Positions 32,538 to 41,099 of a stretch of DNA of 64,000 nt are shown here, piece by piece. The notes below the pieces were generated by a model that was given only the letters and a program-made list of their open reading frames with translations, was not told where the DNA came from and made no database searches. The position numbers were made by a program, and so were the translations under genes. Positions within the stretch are counted from its first letter, which is position 1. The number at the start of each line of letters is the position of its first letter. Where the stretch lies: NCBI RefSeq assembly GCF_001274785.1, contig NZ_LHPI01000008.1:124001-188000 (forward strand). Direction: 5' to 3'. The DNA comes from Vibrio hepatarius (GTDB lineage Bacteria > Pseudomonadota > Gammaproteobacteria > Enterobacterales > Vibrionaceae).

Positions 32538-33006
32538 ATTTCACGACTCGTAAGCTTGGACGACCTTTAGGTCTTGGTGGTTTGCTATCAGAATCCGCAT
32601 CACTGTGTTCAGCGCTTGCTTCGGCTAAAGAGGCTGTTTCTTCTTCCTCAATAAACCCTTCATCAAACTCGTCCATGTAACCTTCTTCAGGCTCAAACAT
32701 GGTTCCTGCACCATTTTCACGAGCATAAATCGCTTGTACGGCATAAAGTGGCACAATCACTGAATGTGGTCGGCCACCGAAGCGAGCATTAAATGTGATC
32801 GCTTCATTGCCAAGTTCCAAGTTACCGACTGCTCGCGGAGCGATATTCAAAATGATTTGCCCATCTTGAATAAACTCTTCCGGAACTCGTACTCCTGGAA
32901 GCATCGCCGCAACAACCAAATGCGGCGTTAAATCATTGTCCACCAGCCAATCATAATATGCACGAAGCATATACGGACGGCGTGGTGTCATATTCGCAAT
33001 ATCCAT
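32536..33006 (-). CDS. sspB: ClpXP protease specificity-enhancing factor
   Basis: A 156-residue adaptor that delivers ssrA-tagged and other substrates to ClpXP. The folded dimeric N-domain starts MDIANMTPRRPYMLRAYYDW, as in E. coli. An acidic, flexible linker (about residues 105-145) ends in the ClpX-binding tail GRPSLRVVK. It lies 9 bases after sspA in a conserved operon. No anomalies seen. Confidence 0.97.
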   Translation of the reverse strand: MDIANMTPRRPYMLRAYYDWLVDNDLTPHLVVAAMLPGVRVPEEFIQDGQIILNIAPRAVGNLELGNEAITFNARFGGRPHSVIVPLYAVQAIYARENGAGTMFEPEEGYMDEFDEGFIEEEETASLAEASAEHSDADSDSKPPRPKGRPSLRVVK

Positions 33007-33015
33007 TAGCCTTGA

Positions 33016-33651
33016 TTAACGAGACAGACGCATTTCACGTTCAGCTTCTGTTAGAGAAGCAAGGAATGAATCACGCTCGAATACTCGGTTCATGTACACT
33101 TTTAGCTCTTTAGAGCCAGGACCAGTAAGCTCGATACCTAGTTGAGGTAGACGCCACAATAGTGGAGCTAGGTAACAATCAATCAAGCTGAATTCTTCAC
33201 TCATGAAGTATTCGTATTCAGCAAACACTGGCGCTAGAGTCAACAGATCGTTACGTAGTTTGTTACGTGCAGATTCCGCTTCTTCAGCTGTACCCTTTAC
33301 GACTTTCTCAGCCAATGTGTACCAGTTTCTCTCGATACGGTAAATCATCAGACGGCTGTTACCACGTGCAACCGGGTAAACAGGCATCAAAGGTGGATGA
33401 GGGAAACGCTCATCTAGGTATTCCATAATGATCTTTGAGTCATAAAGCGCTAGCTCTCGATCAACTAGAGTAGGTACTGTTTTGTATGGGTTAAGTTCAA
33501 TAAGCTCAGCAGGTAGATTTGCTTCATCAACAAGCTCTACTTCAACACTTACACCTTTCTCAGCCAGAACAATACGTACCTGATGGCTATACATATCAGA
33601 TGCACTTGAAAATAGAGTCATCACAGAACGTTTATTGGCAGCTACAGCCAT
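33016..33651 (-). CDS. sspA: Stringent starvation protein A
   Basis: A 211-residue glutathione-S-transferase-fold protein that binds RNA polymerase holoenzyme and alters promoter use in stationary phase and starvation. The conserved start MAVAANKRSVMTLFS matches E. coli, so I use the ATG at 33649-33651, preceded by GGAGGG, rather than the frame start at 33666. The N-terminal thioredoxin-like domain (HQVRIVLAEKGV) and the C-terminal helical domain are complete. It heads the sspA-sspB operon downstream of the pet terminator. Confidence 0.96.
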   Translation of the reverse strand: MAVAANKRSVMTLFSSASDMYSHQVRIVLAEKGVSVEVELVDEANLPAELIELNPYKTVPTLVDRELALYDSKIIMEYLDERFPHPPLMPVYPVARGNSRLMIYRIERNWYTLAEKVVKGTAEEAESARNKLRNDLLTLAPVFAEYEYFMSEEFSLIDCYLAPLLWRLPQLGIELTGPGSKELKVYMNRVFERDSFLASLTEAEREMRLSR

Positions 33652-33677
33652 GGAGCCCTCCAGCACACTTACAACGA

Positions 33678-33707
33678 TAAAAACAATGGAGGCTAGGCCT
33701 CCATTGT
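33678..33707 (-). terminator. Terminator of petABC
   Basis: An 11-bp perfect stem (acaatggaggc / gcctccattgt, 3-base loop) followed on the minus strand by TTTTTATCG, between petC and sspA. Confidence 0.9.
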
Positions 33708-33748
33708 ATAGTTAAAAAATTTGGAATTAGCACGGCATAATAGCACAA

Positions 33749-34486
33749 TTAGTGCACATCACGCCAATACTCTTTCTTCAGCAGTACCACAACGATAGTG
33801 AAGATAATTAGGAAACCCATTACCCACCAACCTAAAGCGTGACGCTCAAGTTTCACAGGGTCACCTGAGTACTCTAGGAAGTTCACCAAATCGCGTACAG
33901 CGTTGTCATACTCTTCAGTATTTAGCTCACCAGTACCGTCTGATTCAACACCAACAACAACTTGGTGCTCTTCGCCGTTAACCATTTTGGTTTCAAAGAT
34001 AGGCTGAGGAATACCTTGTAGCTCTTCCAATACGTGTGGCATACCAACACTTGGGAAGACGATGTTGTTTACGCCAAACGGACGCGTTGGATCTGCGTAG
34101 AAAGAACGCAGGTAAGTGTATAGCCAATCCGCACCACGAACACGAGCAACCAGAGTTAGATCTGGCGGTGGAGCACCAAACCATTTCGCTGCTGACGTTT
34201 CAGGAATCGCGTTTTCCATCAAGTCACCCACTTTTGCTTCTGGGTCGAAAATTAGATTTTCTTTCATCAGCTCAACTGGGATACCAATGTCACGAGCAAC
34301 GCGCTCGTAACGTTGATATTGAGCAGAGTGACAACCGAAACAGTAGTTCATGAACAGTTTTGCACCATTCTGAAGAGACGCCTGATCCGATAAGTCATTG
34401 TTTGCTTTATCTAGTGGAACGTTAGCACCTGCTGCCATCGCCAGAGAAGGCAGCATTGCAAATAAAATTACAATCCATTTTTTCAT
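33749..34486 (-). CDS. petC: Cytochrome c1 of the bc1 complex
   Basis: A 245-residue protein with a cleavable signal peptide (ends near AMA, residue 18) and a haem c motif CFGCH (Cys49, Cys52, His53). A C-terminal membrane anchor lies at about residues 222-240. It passes electrons from the Rieske protein to soluble cytochrome c at the periplasmic face. It overlaps petB by 4 bases. A bc1 complex is absent from E. coli and is a useful sign of the Vibrionaceae type of respiratory chain. Confidence 0.96.
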   Translation of the reverse strand: MKKWIVILFAMLPSLAMAAGANVPLDKANNDLSDQASLQNGAKLFMNYCFGCHSAQYQRYERVARDIGIPVELMKENLIFDPEAKVGDLMENAIPETSAAKWFGAPPPDLTLVARVRGADWLYTYLRSFYADPTRPFGVNNIVFPSVGMPHVLEELQGIPQPIFETKMVNGEEHQVVVGVESDGTGELNTEEYDNAVRDLVNFLEYSGDPVKLERHALGWWVMGFLIIFTIVVVLLKKEYWRDVH

Positions 34487-35748
34487 TTGAATGTCACCCT
34501 TTCTGGTAGTGGCTTAGTCGCTTCGTTCTTACTGTAGAAGTACAGCAGCACGAAGAACATGAAGTAGGCTAAGCTGAAGATCTGAGCTAGTAGCGTGTAA
34601 GTTGGCGTCGCTGGAAGCGCACCTAAGATACCTAGCGCAATAAAGCTGATCGTAAATTGGATGATATTAAATAAATGGAACTTACTGCGGTAACGGTAAG
34701 AACGTACCTTACAACGGTCAAGCCAAGGCAGTACAAACAGAACCACAATCGATGCACCCATAGCGATAACACCTAGTAGCTTGTCTGGAACCGCACGTAG
34801 AATCGCGTAGAACGGCGTAAAGTACCATACAGGAGCAATGTGCTCAGGTGTTTTCAGTGGGTTAGCTGCTTCAAAGTTAGGTGGCTCAAGGAAGTAGCCG
34901 CCCATCTCTGGGTTAAAGAACAGCACGTAACAGAACAAGAACAAGAATCCGGCTACACCTACCATGTCCTTCACTGTACCGTAAGGGTGGAAAGGAATTG
35001 AGTCGATGATGTCGTACTTCTTAGTGTAGTAGTCGTGGAACTTGAACTGAGTCTTGTAGTCGTCGCCCATCGAACCTTTCGGTAGCTTCGTTTCGATACC
35101 GTCTGGGTTGTTTGAACCCACTTCGTGCAGTGCCAATACGTGCAAAACGATAAGCAGCAGAAGAACGATTGGTAACGCGATTACGTGCAGTGCGAAGAAA
35201 CGGTTCAGCGTTGCACCAGAGATTACGTAGTCACCACGAATCCATAGTGTTAGGTCATCACCGATAACTGGAATAGCACCGAATAGAGAAATGATTACCT
35301 GAGCACCCCAGTAAGACATCTGACCCCATGGTAGTAAGTAACCCATGAAAGCTTCAGCCATCAGCACCAAGAAGATCAGCATACCGAAGATCCACAGTAG
35401 CTCACGAGGCTTCTGGTATGAACCGTAGATTAGACCACGGAACATGTGCAGGTAAACAACAACGAAGAATGCAGAAGCGCCAGTTGAGTGCATATAGCGA
35501 AGTAGCCAACCGTACTCAACATCACGCATGATGTATTCGATAGATGCGAATGCACCGTCACCAGACGGCACGTAGTTCATCGTTAGCCAAATACCCGTTA
35601 GGATTTGGTTAACCAACACAAGCATCGCTAGCGAGCCAAACAGATACCAGAAGTTAAAGTTCTTTGGCATCGGGTACTCAGAAAGGTGCTTTTTGTACGC
35701 ATTCATTGCGGGTATGCGTTTTTCTACCCAATCAAGTAGAGCTTGCAT
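34483..35748 (-). CDS. petB: Cytochrome b of the bc1 complex
   Basis: A 421-residue integral membrane subunit holding two b haems and the quinol oxidation and reduction sites. Haem-ligand segments are visible in LRYMHSTGASAFFVVVYLHMFRG (about residues 79-101) and FFALHVIALPIVLLLLIVLHVLALHEVG (about 185-212). The PEW-like motif of the Qo site reads PVWY (EHIAPVWYFTPFY). Both the cytochrome b N-terminal and C-terminal parts are fused in one polypeptide, as usual in proteobacteria. Its start overlaps the last base of petA. Confidence 0.97.
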   Translation of the reverse strand: MQALLDWVEKRIPAMNAYKKHLSEYPMPKNFNFWYLFGSLAMLVLVNQILTGIWLTMNYVPSGDGAFASIEYIMRDVEYGWLLRYMHSTGASAFFVVVYLHMFRGLIYGSYQKPRELLWIFGMLIFLVLMAEAFMGYLLPWGQMSYWGAQVIISLFGAIPVIGDDLTLWIRGDYVISGATLNRFFALHVIALPIVLLLLIVLHVLALHEVGSNNPDGIETKLPKGSMGDDYKTQFKFHDYYTKKYDIIDSIPFHPYGTVKDMVGVAGFLFLFCYVLFFNPEMGGYFLEPPNFEAANPLKTPEHIAPVWYFTPFYAILRAVPDKLLGVIAMGASIVVLFVLPWLDRCKVRSYRYRSKFHLFNIIQFTISFIALGILGALPATPTYTLLAQIFSLAYFMFFVLLYFYSKNEATKPLPERVTFK

Positions 35749-36341
35749 TATGCCTCCCCTTCTTCGTCAATACCAACGATGATCTTGGTATCACTCAGAT
35801 ACATGTGCTTTGGAACGACTAGGTTTAATGGAGCCGGTACACCCTGGAATACACGGCCAGCCATATCGAACTTAGAACCGTGACAAGGGCAGAAGAAACC
35901 TGATTTAACACCCTGAACTTGTTCACTAAAACTGTCAGGTAAATAGGTCGGTGAACAGCCAAGGTGAGTACAGATACCAACCGCGACGAAGTATTCAGGC
36001 TTAATCGAACGGTAAGCATTTGTAGCGTAAGCTGGTTGTTGTGCTTCACCAGAATCTGGGTCACGTAGCTGACCGTCGATTTGTTTTAGTGCATCCACAA
36101 CTGACTGCGCGCGACGGACAACCCATACAGGCTTACCACGCCACTCAACACGAACCATCTGCCCTTCTTCAAGTTTACTGATATCAACTTCAACAGGGGC
36201 ACCTGCAGCTTTTGCTTTTTCACTTGGGTTCCAAGATTTAATAAAAGGCACGGCGACAGCAGCAGCTCCAAGACCACCCACAACAGCAGTTGTAGCAGTT
36301 AAGAAACGTCTGCGACCGTTATTTAAAGGCGCATTGCTCAT
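35748..36341 (-). CDS. petA: Rieske iron-sulfur subunit of the bc1 complex
   Basis: A 197-residue protein with a Tat-type N-terminus (NNGRRRFLTATTAVVGG) that also serves as a membrane anchor. The C-terminal domain holds the [2Fe-2S] ligands CTHLGC and CPCHGSKFD. It takes electrons from quinol at cytochrome b and swings to cytochrome c1. It is the first gene of petABC, with a sigma-70 promoter about 100 bp upstream. Confidence 0.97.
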   Translation of the reverse strand: MSNAPLNNGRRRFLTATTAVVGGLGAAAVAVPFIKSWNPSEKAKAAGAPVEVDISKLEEGQMVRVEWRGKPVWVVRRAQSVVDALKQIDGQLRDPDSGEAQQPAYATNAYRSIKPEYFVAVGICTHLGCSPTYLPDSFSEQVQGVKSGFFCPCHGSKFDMAGRVFQGVPAPLNLVVPKHMYLSDTKIIVGIDEEGEA

Positions 36342-36591
36342 CCAAACATTCTCCCATTTGCTCCTTTTGGATTTTTGTTATTCCGCTTAAAGAGCATGGC
36401 TAACAAAATACGAATTTAGTTGTATTTATTTGATGGCAAATGATAAATAAAACCCTACTTTTTGACAAGATAAAGCTACCTTTTTGTAACATTTGTGAGG
36501 TAAATCGCCTATGAGGTCACAAAAGGGGCATAAGTAATGGAAACGTTCGAGAAAACGAGAACAAGAAAGGATTTTTTTTGCGTAGAAAAAC
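36342..36591 (-). promoter_or_regulatory. petABC promoter region
   Basis: In this A+T-rich gap the minus strand shows TTGTCA (36463-36468), a 17-bp spacer and TATCAT (36440-36445), five of six matches in each hexamer. The predicted leader is about 90 nt. No further gene is supported between here and the rpsI terminator. Regulation by oxygen through sites near the promoter is plausible but no clear operator was recognised. Confidence 0.6.
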
Positions 36592-36618
36592 AAAAAGCCC
36601 GGCATGAAGCCGAGCTTT
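36592..36618 (-). terminator. Terminator of rplM-rpsI
   Basis: Stem aaagcccggc / gccgagcttt with one G-T pair, followed by TTTTTG on the minus strand, about 55 bases beyond the rpsI stop. Confidence 0.82.
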
Positions 36619-36672
36619 GAACCACAATTTCCAGTAAAAAACCGGAATAGCGGAATTTCCAGAAAGAGGAAA

Positions 36673-37065
36673 TTAACGCTTAGAGAACTGTGGACGACGA
36701 CGTGCTTTACGTAGACCAACTTTCTTACGTTCAACGCAACGAGCGTCACGAGTAACGTAACCTGCTGCACGTAGAGTAGGACGTAGAGACTCATCGTATT
36801 CCATTAGAGCGCGAGTGATACCGTGACGGATAGCACCTGCTTGACCTGAAATACCGCCACCTTTAACAGTAACGTATAGGTCTAGTTTCTCAGTTAGTTC
36901 AACTAGCTCTAGAGGTTGTTTAACAACCATACGAGAAGTTGGACGACCGAAGTACTCATCAAGACTACGCTTGTTGATTACGATGTTGCCGCTGCCTGGT
37001 TTAATGAAAACACGTGCAGCTGAGCTTTTGCGACGGCCAGTGCCGTAGTATTGATTCTCTGCCAT
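36673..37065 (-). CDS. rpsI: 30S ribosomal protein S9
   Basis: A 130-residue ribosomal protein, the same length as E. coli S9. It opens [20 protein letters not shown] and ends with the basic tail [11 protein letters not shown], whose last residues reach the P-site tRNA. It is co-transcribed with rplM, 15 bases downstream. Confidence 0.98.
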   Translation of the reverse strand: MAENQYYGTGRRKSSAARVFIKPGSGNIVINKRSLDEYFGRPTSRMVVKQPLELVELTEKLDLYVTVKGGGISGQAGAIRHGITRALMEYDESLRPTLRAAGYVTRDARCVERKKVGLRKARRRPQFSKR

Positions 37066-37080
37066 TTTCGAAATCCCCGA

Positions 37081-37509
37081 TTAGATGTCTAGTACTTGTG
37101 GTTGTTGAGCAACATGGTTGTGCTCAGCGCCAGCGTAAACTTTTAGCTTACGGTACATAGCACGGCCTAGAGGACCACGTGGTAGCATACCTTTAACCGC
37201 TAGCTCAAGCGCCATTTCAGGCTTACGATCGATCAGCTTTTCAAAAGTGATTGATTTTAGGCCGCCTGGGAACTCAGAGTGACGGTAGTACACTTTGTTC
37301 TTAGCTTTGTTGCCAGTTACAGCAACTTTCTCAGCGTTGATAACGATGATGTAATCACCAGTGTCAACGTGAGGAGTGTATTCAGCTTTGTGTTTGCCAC
37401 GTAGGCGAGATGCAATTTCACTTGCTAGACGACCAAGAGTTTTACCTTCAGCGTCTACAACGTACCAGTCGCGTTTTACAGTTTCTGGTTTAGCAACGAA
37501 AGTTTTCAT
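37081..37509 (-). CDS. rplM: 50S ribosomal protein L13
   Basis: A 142-residue protein, identical in length to E. coli L13, opening [20 protein letters not shown] and containing [19 protein letters not shown]13 is an early 23S rRNA assembly protein and in E. coli represses its own operon through the mRNA leader. The leader here is about 150 nt and strongly structured, consistent with the same control. Confidence 0.98.
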   Translation of the reverse strand: MKTFVAKPETVKRDWYVVDAEGKTLGRLASEIASRLRGKHKAEYTPHVDTGDYIIVINAEKVAVTGNKAKNKVYYRHSEFPGGLKSITFEKLIDRKPEMALELAVKGMLPRGPLGRAMYRKLKVYAGAEHNHVAQQPQVLDI

Positions 37510-37674
37510 GCTAACAATAACCCGTTAATATTTAAATTTACACTTAAGGAGCTTTCGCTCCCACTGACTAAGAGTCCAGTCAACACCCCTTCGAGTGGTT
37601 GGCACTCTCGACCCGTTATGTCGAAATACCTTCGATAATCAAGGTCTGCAGTAACGGTGGGTCGCAGGATTATA
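37510..37674 (-). promoter_or_regulatory. Structured rplM leader RNA and promoter
   Basis: A perfect TATAAT lies at 37669-37674 on the minus strand, preceded by A/T tracts. The -35 is poor. The predicted leader carries five hairpins. There is an outer stem 37610-37618 with 37652-37663, enclosing 37628-37632 with 37641-37645. These are followed by 37593-37597 with 37603-37607, 37565-37569 with 37578-37582, and a GGAGC-GAAA-GCUCC stem at 37548-37561. The last stem lies about 40 bases before the rplM start. This looks like an autoregulatory leader. L13 as ligand is inferred. Confidence 0.65.
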
Positions 37675-37705
37675 GAGAAGTCAGTTGAAAAAATCACCTC
37701 TTTTT

Positions 37706-37731
37706 GGCAAAAAAATTCATTTTTTTTTGCC
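37706..37731 (-). other. AT-rich palindrome after zapE
   Basis: Arms ggcaaaaaaa and tttttttgcc around attca-like loop bases, 24 bases past the zapE stop and just upstream of the rplM promoter. There is no T run after it on the minus strand, so termination is uncertain. The A tracts may act as an UP-like element for rplM. Confidence 0.5.
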
Positions 37732-37754
37732 TGATAATCCAGATGGAATCTAGC

Positions 37755-38870
37755 TTAAGCCAAATGCTCCTTAGCTAAGTAATCATGGCTTTGCATTTCG
37801 ATCAAACGCGACTGACATCGTTTAAACTCAAATTCCAATTGCCCGCCGGTATAAAGCTCTTCCAACGCCACTTCTGCGGAAATAATCAACTTAACGTGAC
37901 GCTCATAGAACTCGTCTACCAATGCGATAAAGCGACGTGCGGCGTCATCAATCATGCGGTCCATCTGTTTTACATCGGCGAGTAACACCGTGTGATAGAT
38001 TTTTGATAGTTCAATATAGTCGTTTTGACTACGAGCAGACTGGCAAAGCTGGGCAAAGCTCGCGTGCAGCACCCCTTCAGCCGTTTCATTGACTTCGATT
38101 TGGCGATGATTAATCTCAATCTGTTTTTCACCACGCTTGCCTTCACCAACCAATTGCTCAAAGTACTGGTGTAAGTTTTTGCTCGCTTGTTCATCTAACG
38201 GATAGTGATAAATTTCCGCTTGTTCAAGCGTGCGCAGACGGTAGTCGATTCCACTGTCGACGTTAAGCACTAGGCAATTACGCTGAATCAACTCAATTGC
38301 TGGCAAAAAGCGCACACGCTGTAATCCATTGCGGTACAAGTCTTCCGGCGGGATATTCGAGGTCGCCACTAGAACAACACCACGTTTAAACAACGCTTGG
38401 AATAAGGTTCCTAAGATCATCGCGTCGGTAATATCGGAAACAAAGAACTCGTCAAAGCAGATGATCTCCGCTTCCGCCTTAAAGGTATCCGCAACCAGCT
38501 CAAGCGGATCATTGACGTCGCCGAGAGAATTCAGCTCATCGTGGACACGATACATAAAACGGTGAAAGTGAACGCGCATTTTCTTTTGCGTCGGTAATGC
38601 ATTGAAAAACGTATCCATCAAATACGTTTTCCCGCGCCCTACTCCGCCCCAAAAATACAAACCTTTGGGTACGTCGGGAGCCTCAACTTGACTCTTTTTA
38701 CTGAACCAGCTTTTCCAGCCAGTGCTTTTTTCCACTGCCGGAGTTTCGATGTACTGAATAAACTGATGGTATAAGTTATCGAGAGCAGTGACCGCTTGTA
38801 GTTGAGCGCTATCTTGCTGGAATCCATGCTCTTTTATGTCATTTTGATAGATTTGTAGGGGAGTCATCAC
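37755..38870 (-). CDS. zapE: Cell division ATPase ZapE (AFG1-like)
   Basis: A 371-residue AAA+-type ATPase (YhcM) that associates with the Z ring and can destabilise FtsZ polymers in E. coli, mainly under anaerobic or heat stress. Walker A is WGGVGRGKTYLMD (about residues 73-85), and Walker B is IICFDEFFVSDI (about 135-146). Length is close to E. coli (375). A second Met follows the first, so the start could be one codon later. It is divergent from zapG and placed next to rplM, as in E. coli. Confidence 0.94.
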   Translation of the reverse strand: MMTPLQIYQNDIKEHGFQQDSAQLQAVTALDNLYHQFIQYIETPAVEKSTGWKSWFSKKSQVEAPDVPKGLYFWGGVGRGKTYLMDTFFNALPTQKKMRVHFHRFMYRVHDELNSLGDVNDPLELVADTFKAEAEIICFDEFFVSDITDAMILGTLFQALFKRGVVLVATSNIPPEDLYRNGLQRVRFLPAIELIQRNCLVLNVDSGIDYRLRTLEQAEIYHYPLDEQASKNLHQYFEQLVGEGKRGEKQIEINHRQIEVNETAEGVLHASFAQLCQSARSQNDYIELSKIYHTVLLADVKQMDRMIDDAARRFIALVDEFYERHVKLIISAEVALEELYTGGQLEFEFKRCQSRLIEMQSHDYLAKEHLA

Positions 38871-39019
38871 TTCATATACCTATAGAGGAAGAGTTGAAAC
38901 TGCTATGTAGAGCACATGCATTTTTCTTTATTGGCTGAATCACTCATAGTACCATGTCATCAGAACATGTGTAACTTAACAGTGAAAAACATGTTAAATA
39001 ACAACAATAAGGAGCTATT

Positions 39020-39475
39020 ATGCCTTGGATTTATGCCATCGTGGGTTTGCTTGTCGGCACGCTGTTGGGCGTTATCATTTCTCGTTTGACAACTCCTGAT
39101 TACAAAAAGCAAAAGAGCGTCCAAAAAGAATTAGACACAGCAAAATTCGAATTGGAACAACAGAAGCAAGATTTGGCGGACCACTTCGCGCAAACCGCTG
39201 AGATGCTTGATTCTCTTGGTCGAGAGTACACTAAGCTCTACCAACACATGACAAAGACGTCTTCAGAATTACTGCCTAACATCCCTGATCAAGATAACCC
39301 GTTTGTGAAAAAAGTAACGGACCAGTCCAAATCAGAAACAGTAATTGAAGCCGGAAGCGACGAGTCTATCGATCAAGCACCAAAAGATTACGCATCCGGC
39401 GCGACGGGTCTTTTAAAAGAACAAAAGAAAGAAATTCTTGATTCAGACCAAGTGGTTACTGCTAGAGCTTCTTAA
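39020..39475 (+). CDS. zapG: Division/elongation coordinator ZapG (YhcB, DUF1043)
   Basis: A 151-residue protein with one N-terminal membrane helix (IYAIVGLLVGTLLGVIISRL, residues 4-23). A long Gln/Glu/Lys-rich coiled coil follows (about 30-85), then a disordered acidic tail. YhcB/ZapG connects cell elongation, division and envelope synthesis in E. coli. The ribosome-binding site is AAGGAG, 7 bases before the ATG. It is followed by degQ behind an independent sigma-E-like promoter. Confidence 0.9.
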   Translation: MPWIYAIVGLLVGTLLGVIISRLTTPDYKKQKSVQKELDTAKFELEQQKQDLADHFAQTAEMLDSLGREYTKLYQHMTKTSSELLPNIPDQDNPFVKKVTDQSKSETVIEAGSDESIDQAPKDYASGATGLLKEQKKEILDSDQVVTARAS

Positions 39476-39493
39476 TTAACACCATCATCACGG

Positions 39494-39521
39494 TGAACTT
39501 TGTAAAGGTTTTTGAGTCTTA
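39494..39521 (+). promoter_or_regulatory. Sigma-E-type promoter of degQ
   Basis: TGAACTT (39494-39500), exactly 15 bp, then GTCTTA (39516-39521), closely matching the E. coli sigma-E pattern GGAACTT-N15/16-GTCTAA. It lies 81 bases before the degQ ATG, with an AT-rich hairpin (39542-39551 with 39561-39570) in the leader. Confidence 0.7.
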
Positions 39522-39601
39522 ACTCCCACAGGTGTCCCTTGAATTAATATTTTTTATACAAATATTAATTTCAAAGGCCTTAACTTAATAGGAGTTATCA
39601 G

Positions 39602-40969
39602 ATGAAAAAACCTTTGCTTGCTTTAACTGTCCTATCCTTAAGCTTAAGTTCAATCATCACGCCATTACCCGCCACTGCGGCACTACCTTTAACTGTTGGT
39701 GGAGAACAGCTTCCAAGCCTTGCGCCAATGCTTGAAAAAGTCACTCCGGCGGTTGTAAGCATTTCTGTCGAAGGTACTCAGGTATCTAAACGCCAAATCC
39801 CGGACCAGTTTCGCTTTTTCTTCGGTCCAGACTTTCCAACAGAGCAATTGCAAGAGCGCCCATTCCGCGGTTTAGGCTCTGGTGTCATTATCGACGCGAA
39901 GAAAGGTCATATCGTTACCAACTATCACGTAATCAACGGTGCGGAAAAAATTCGCGTGAAGCTGCATGATGGCCGTGAATACAACGCGGAACTGGTTGGT
40001 GGCGACCAAATGTCAGACGTCGCTTTGCTGAAACTCGAAAAAGCGAAAAACCTGACTGAAATTAAGATTGCAGATTCAGACAAACTGCGTGTGGGTGATT
40101 TCTCTGTCGCGATCGGTAACCCGTTTGGTCTAGGACAAACCGTTACTTCAGGGATAGTTTCTGCGCTAGGCCGAAGCGGTCTCAACATCGAAAATTTTGA
40201 GAACTTCATCCAAACCGACGCGGCAATCAATAGCGGTAACTCGGGCGGCGCACTGGTTAACCTCAATGGTGAGTTGATCGGTATTAACACCGCGATTCTT
40301 GGTCCGAATGGCGGCAACGTCGGTATCGGCTTTGCGATTCCATCAAATATGATGACCAACCTCACCGCGCAAATTCTAGAGTTCGGTGAAGTGAAGCGCG
40401 GTATGCTAGGTGTACAAGGCGGCGAAATTACCTCTGAGTTAGCGGATGCGCTGGGTTATGAATCAAGCAAAGGTGCTTTTGTCAGCCAAGTGGTTCCTGA
40501 TAGTGCCGCAGATAAAGCTGGTCTAGAAGCAGGTGATGTCATCGTCTCAGTTAACGGCAAAGATATTCACTCGTTCAGCGAACTACGAGCTAAAGTGGCA
40601 ACACTTGGTGCGGGTAAAGAGATCACACTTGGCGTGATTCGCGACGGTAAGAAGAAAAACTTCGACGTGACGCTTGGTGAGCAACAGAACATGAAAGCCT
40701 CAGCGGAAAAGCTTCATGAAGGCTTATCGGGTGCTGAGTTAACCAACACTACACCGAAAGATTCGGTTCAAGGCGTCAAAGTCGCTGCTGTCGAGAAAGG
40801 TTCAAATGCTGCTGCGTATCAATTGGAACAAGGTGACATCATCATTGGCGTCAACCGTCAGCGAGTGAAGAACTTGGCTCAGTTCCGTAAAGCGATTGAG
40901 AAGCAAACTGGCGTACTCGCACTGAACATTCAACGTGGTGACAGAACGCTGTATTTGGTTATTCGTTAA
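39602..40969 (+). CDS. degQ: Periplasmic serine protease/chaperone DegQ (HtrA family)
   Basis: A 455-residue HtrA protease that degrades or refolds misfolded envelope proteins in the periplasm. The signal peptide is about 27 residues (ends TAA-LPL region). The catalytic triad is His109 (NYHVIN), Asp139 (SDVALLK) and Ser214 (NSGNSGGAL), with the same numbering as E. coli DegQ. Two PDZ domains follow at about 260-350 and 370-455. The probable sigma-E promoter suggests that it fills the stress role of DegP here. It is followed by a terminator before degS. Confidence 0.95.
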   Translation: MKKPLLALTVLSLSLSSIITPLPATAALPLTVGGEQLPSLAPMLEKVTPAVVSISVEGTQVSKRQIPDQFRFFFGPDFPTEQLQERPFRGLGSGVIIDAKKGHIVTNYHVINGAEKIRVKLHDGREYNAELVGGDQMSDVALLKLEKAKNLTEIKIADSDKLRVGDFSVAIGNPFGLGQTVTSGIVSALGRSGLNIENFENFIQTDAAINSGNSGGALVNLNGELIGINTAILGPNGGNVGIGFAIPSNMMTNLTAQILEFGEVKRGMLGVQGGEITSELADALGYESSKGAFVSQVVPDSAADKAGLEAGDVIVSVNGKDIHSFSELRAKVATLGAGKEITLGVIRDGKKKNFDVTLGEQQNMKASAEKLHEGLSGAELTNTTPKDSVQGVKVAAVEKGSNAAAYQLEQGDIIIGVNRQRVKNLAQFRKAIEKQTGVLALNIQRGDRTLYLVIR

Positions 40970-41003
40970 AAAAGTTCGGATAGAAAAATAAGACCTGTGA
41001 CTG

Positions 41004-41037
41004 AAAGGACAGCTGGAAATCCAGCTGTCCTTTTATT
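41004..41037 (+). terminator. Terminator of degQ
   Basis: A 13-bp perfect stem (aaaggacagctgg / ccagctgtccttt, loop aaat) followed by T-rich sequence, about 35 bases after the degQ stop. Confidence 0.92.
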
Positions 41038-41099
41038 ATTAACTAAACTAGTGATATTCTTCGATAACTTAATAACAGACGATTCTTAATGAGGAAAAT

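Noticed and set aside
36426..36794. 122-codon frame across the rpsI terminator
   Set aside because: It overlaps rpsI in another frame and runs through its terminator. The composition is unlike a real protein.
37506..37697. 63-codon frame in the rplM leader
   Set aside because: It covers a strongly structured leader and its promoter and has no family similarity. The hairpins explain the conservation better.
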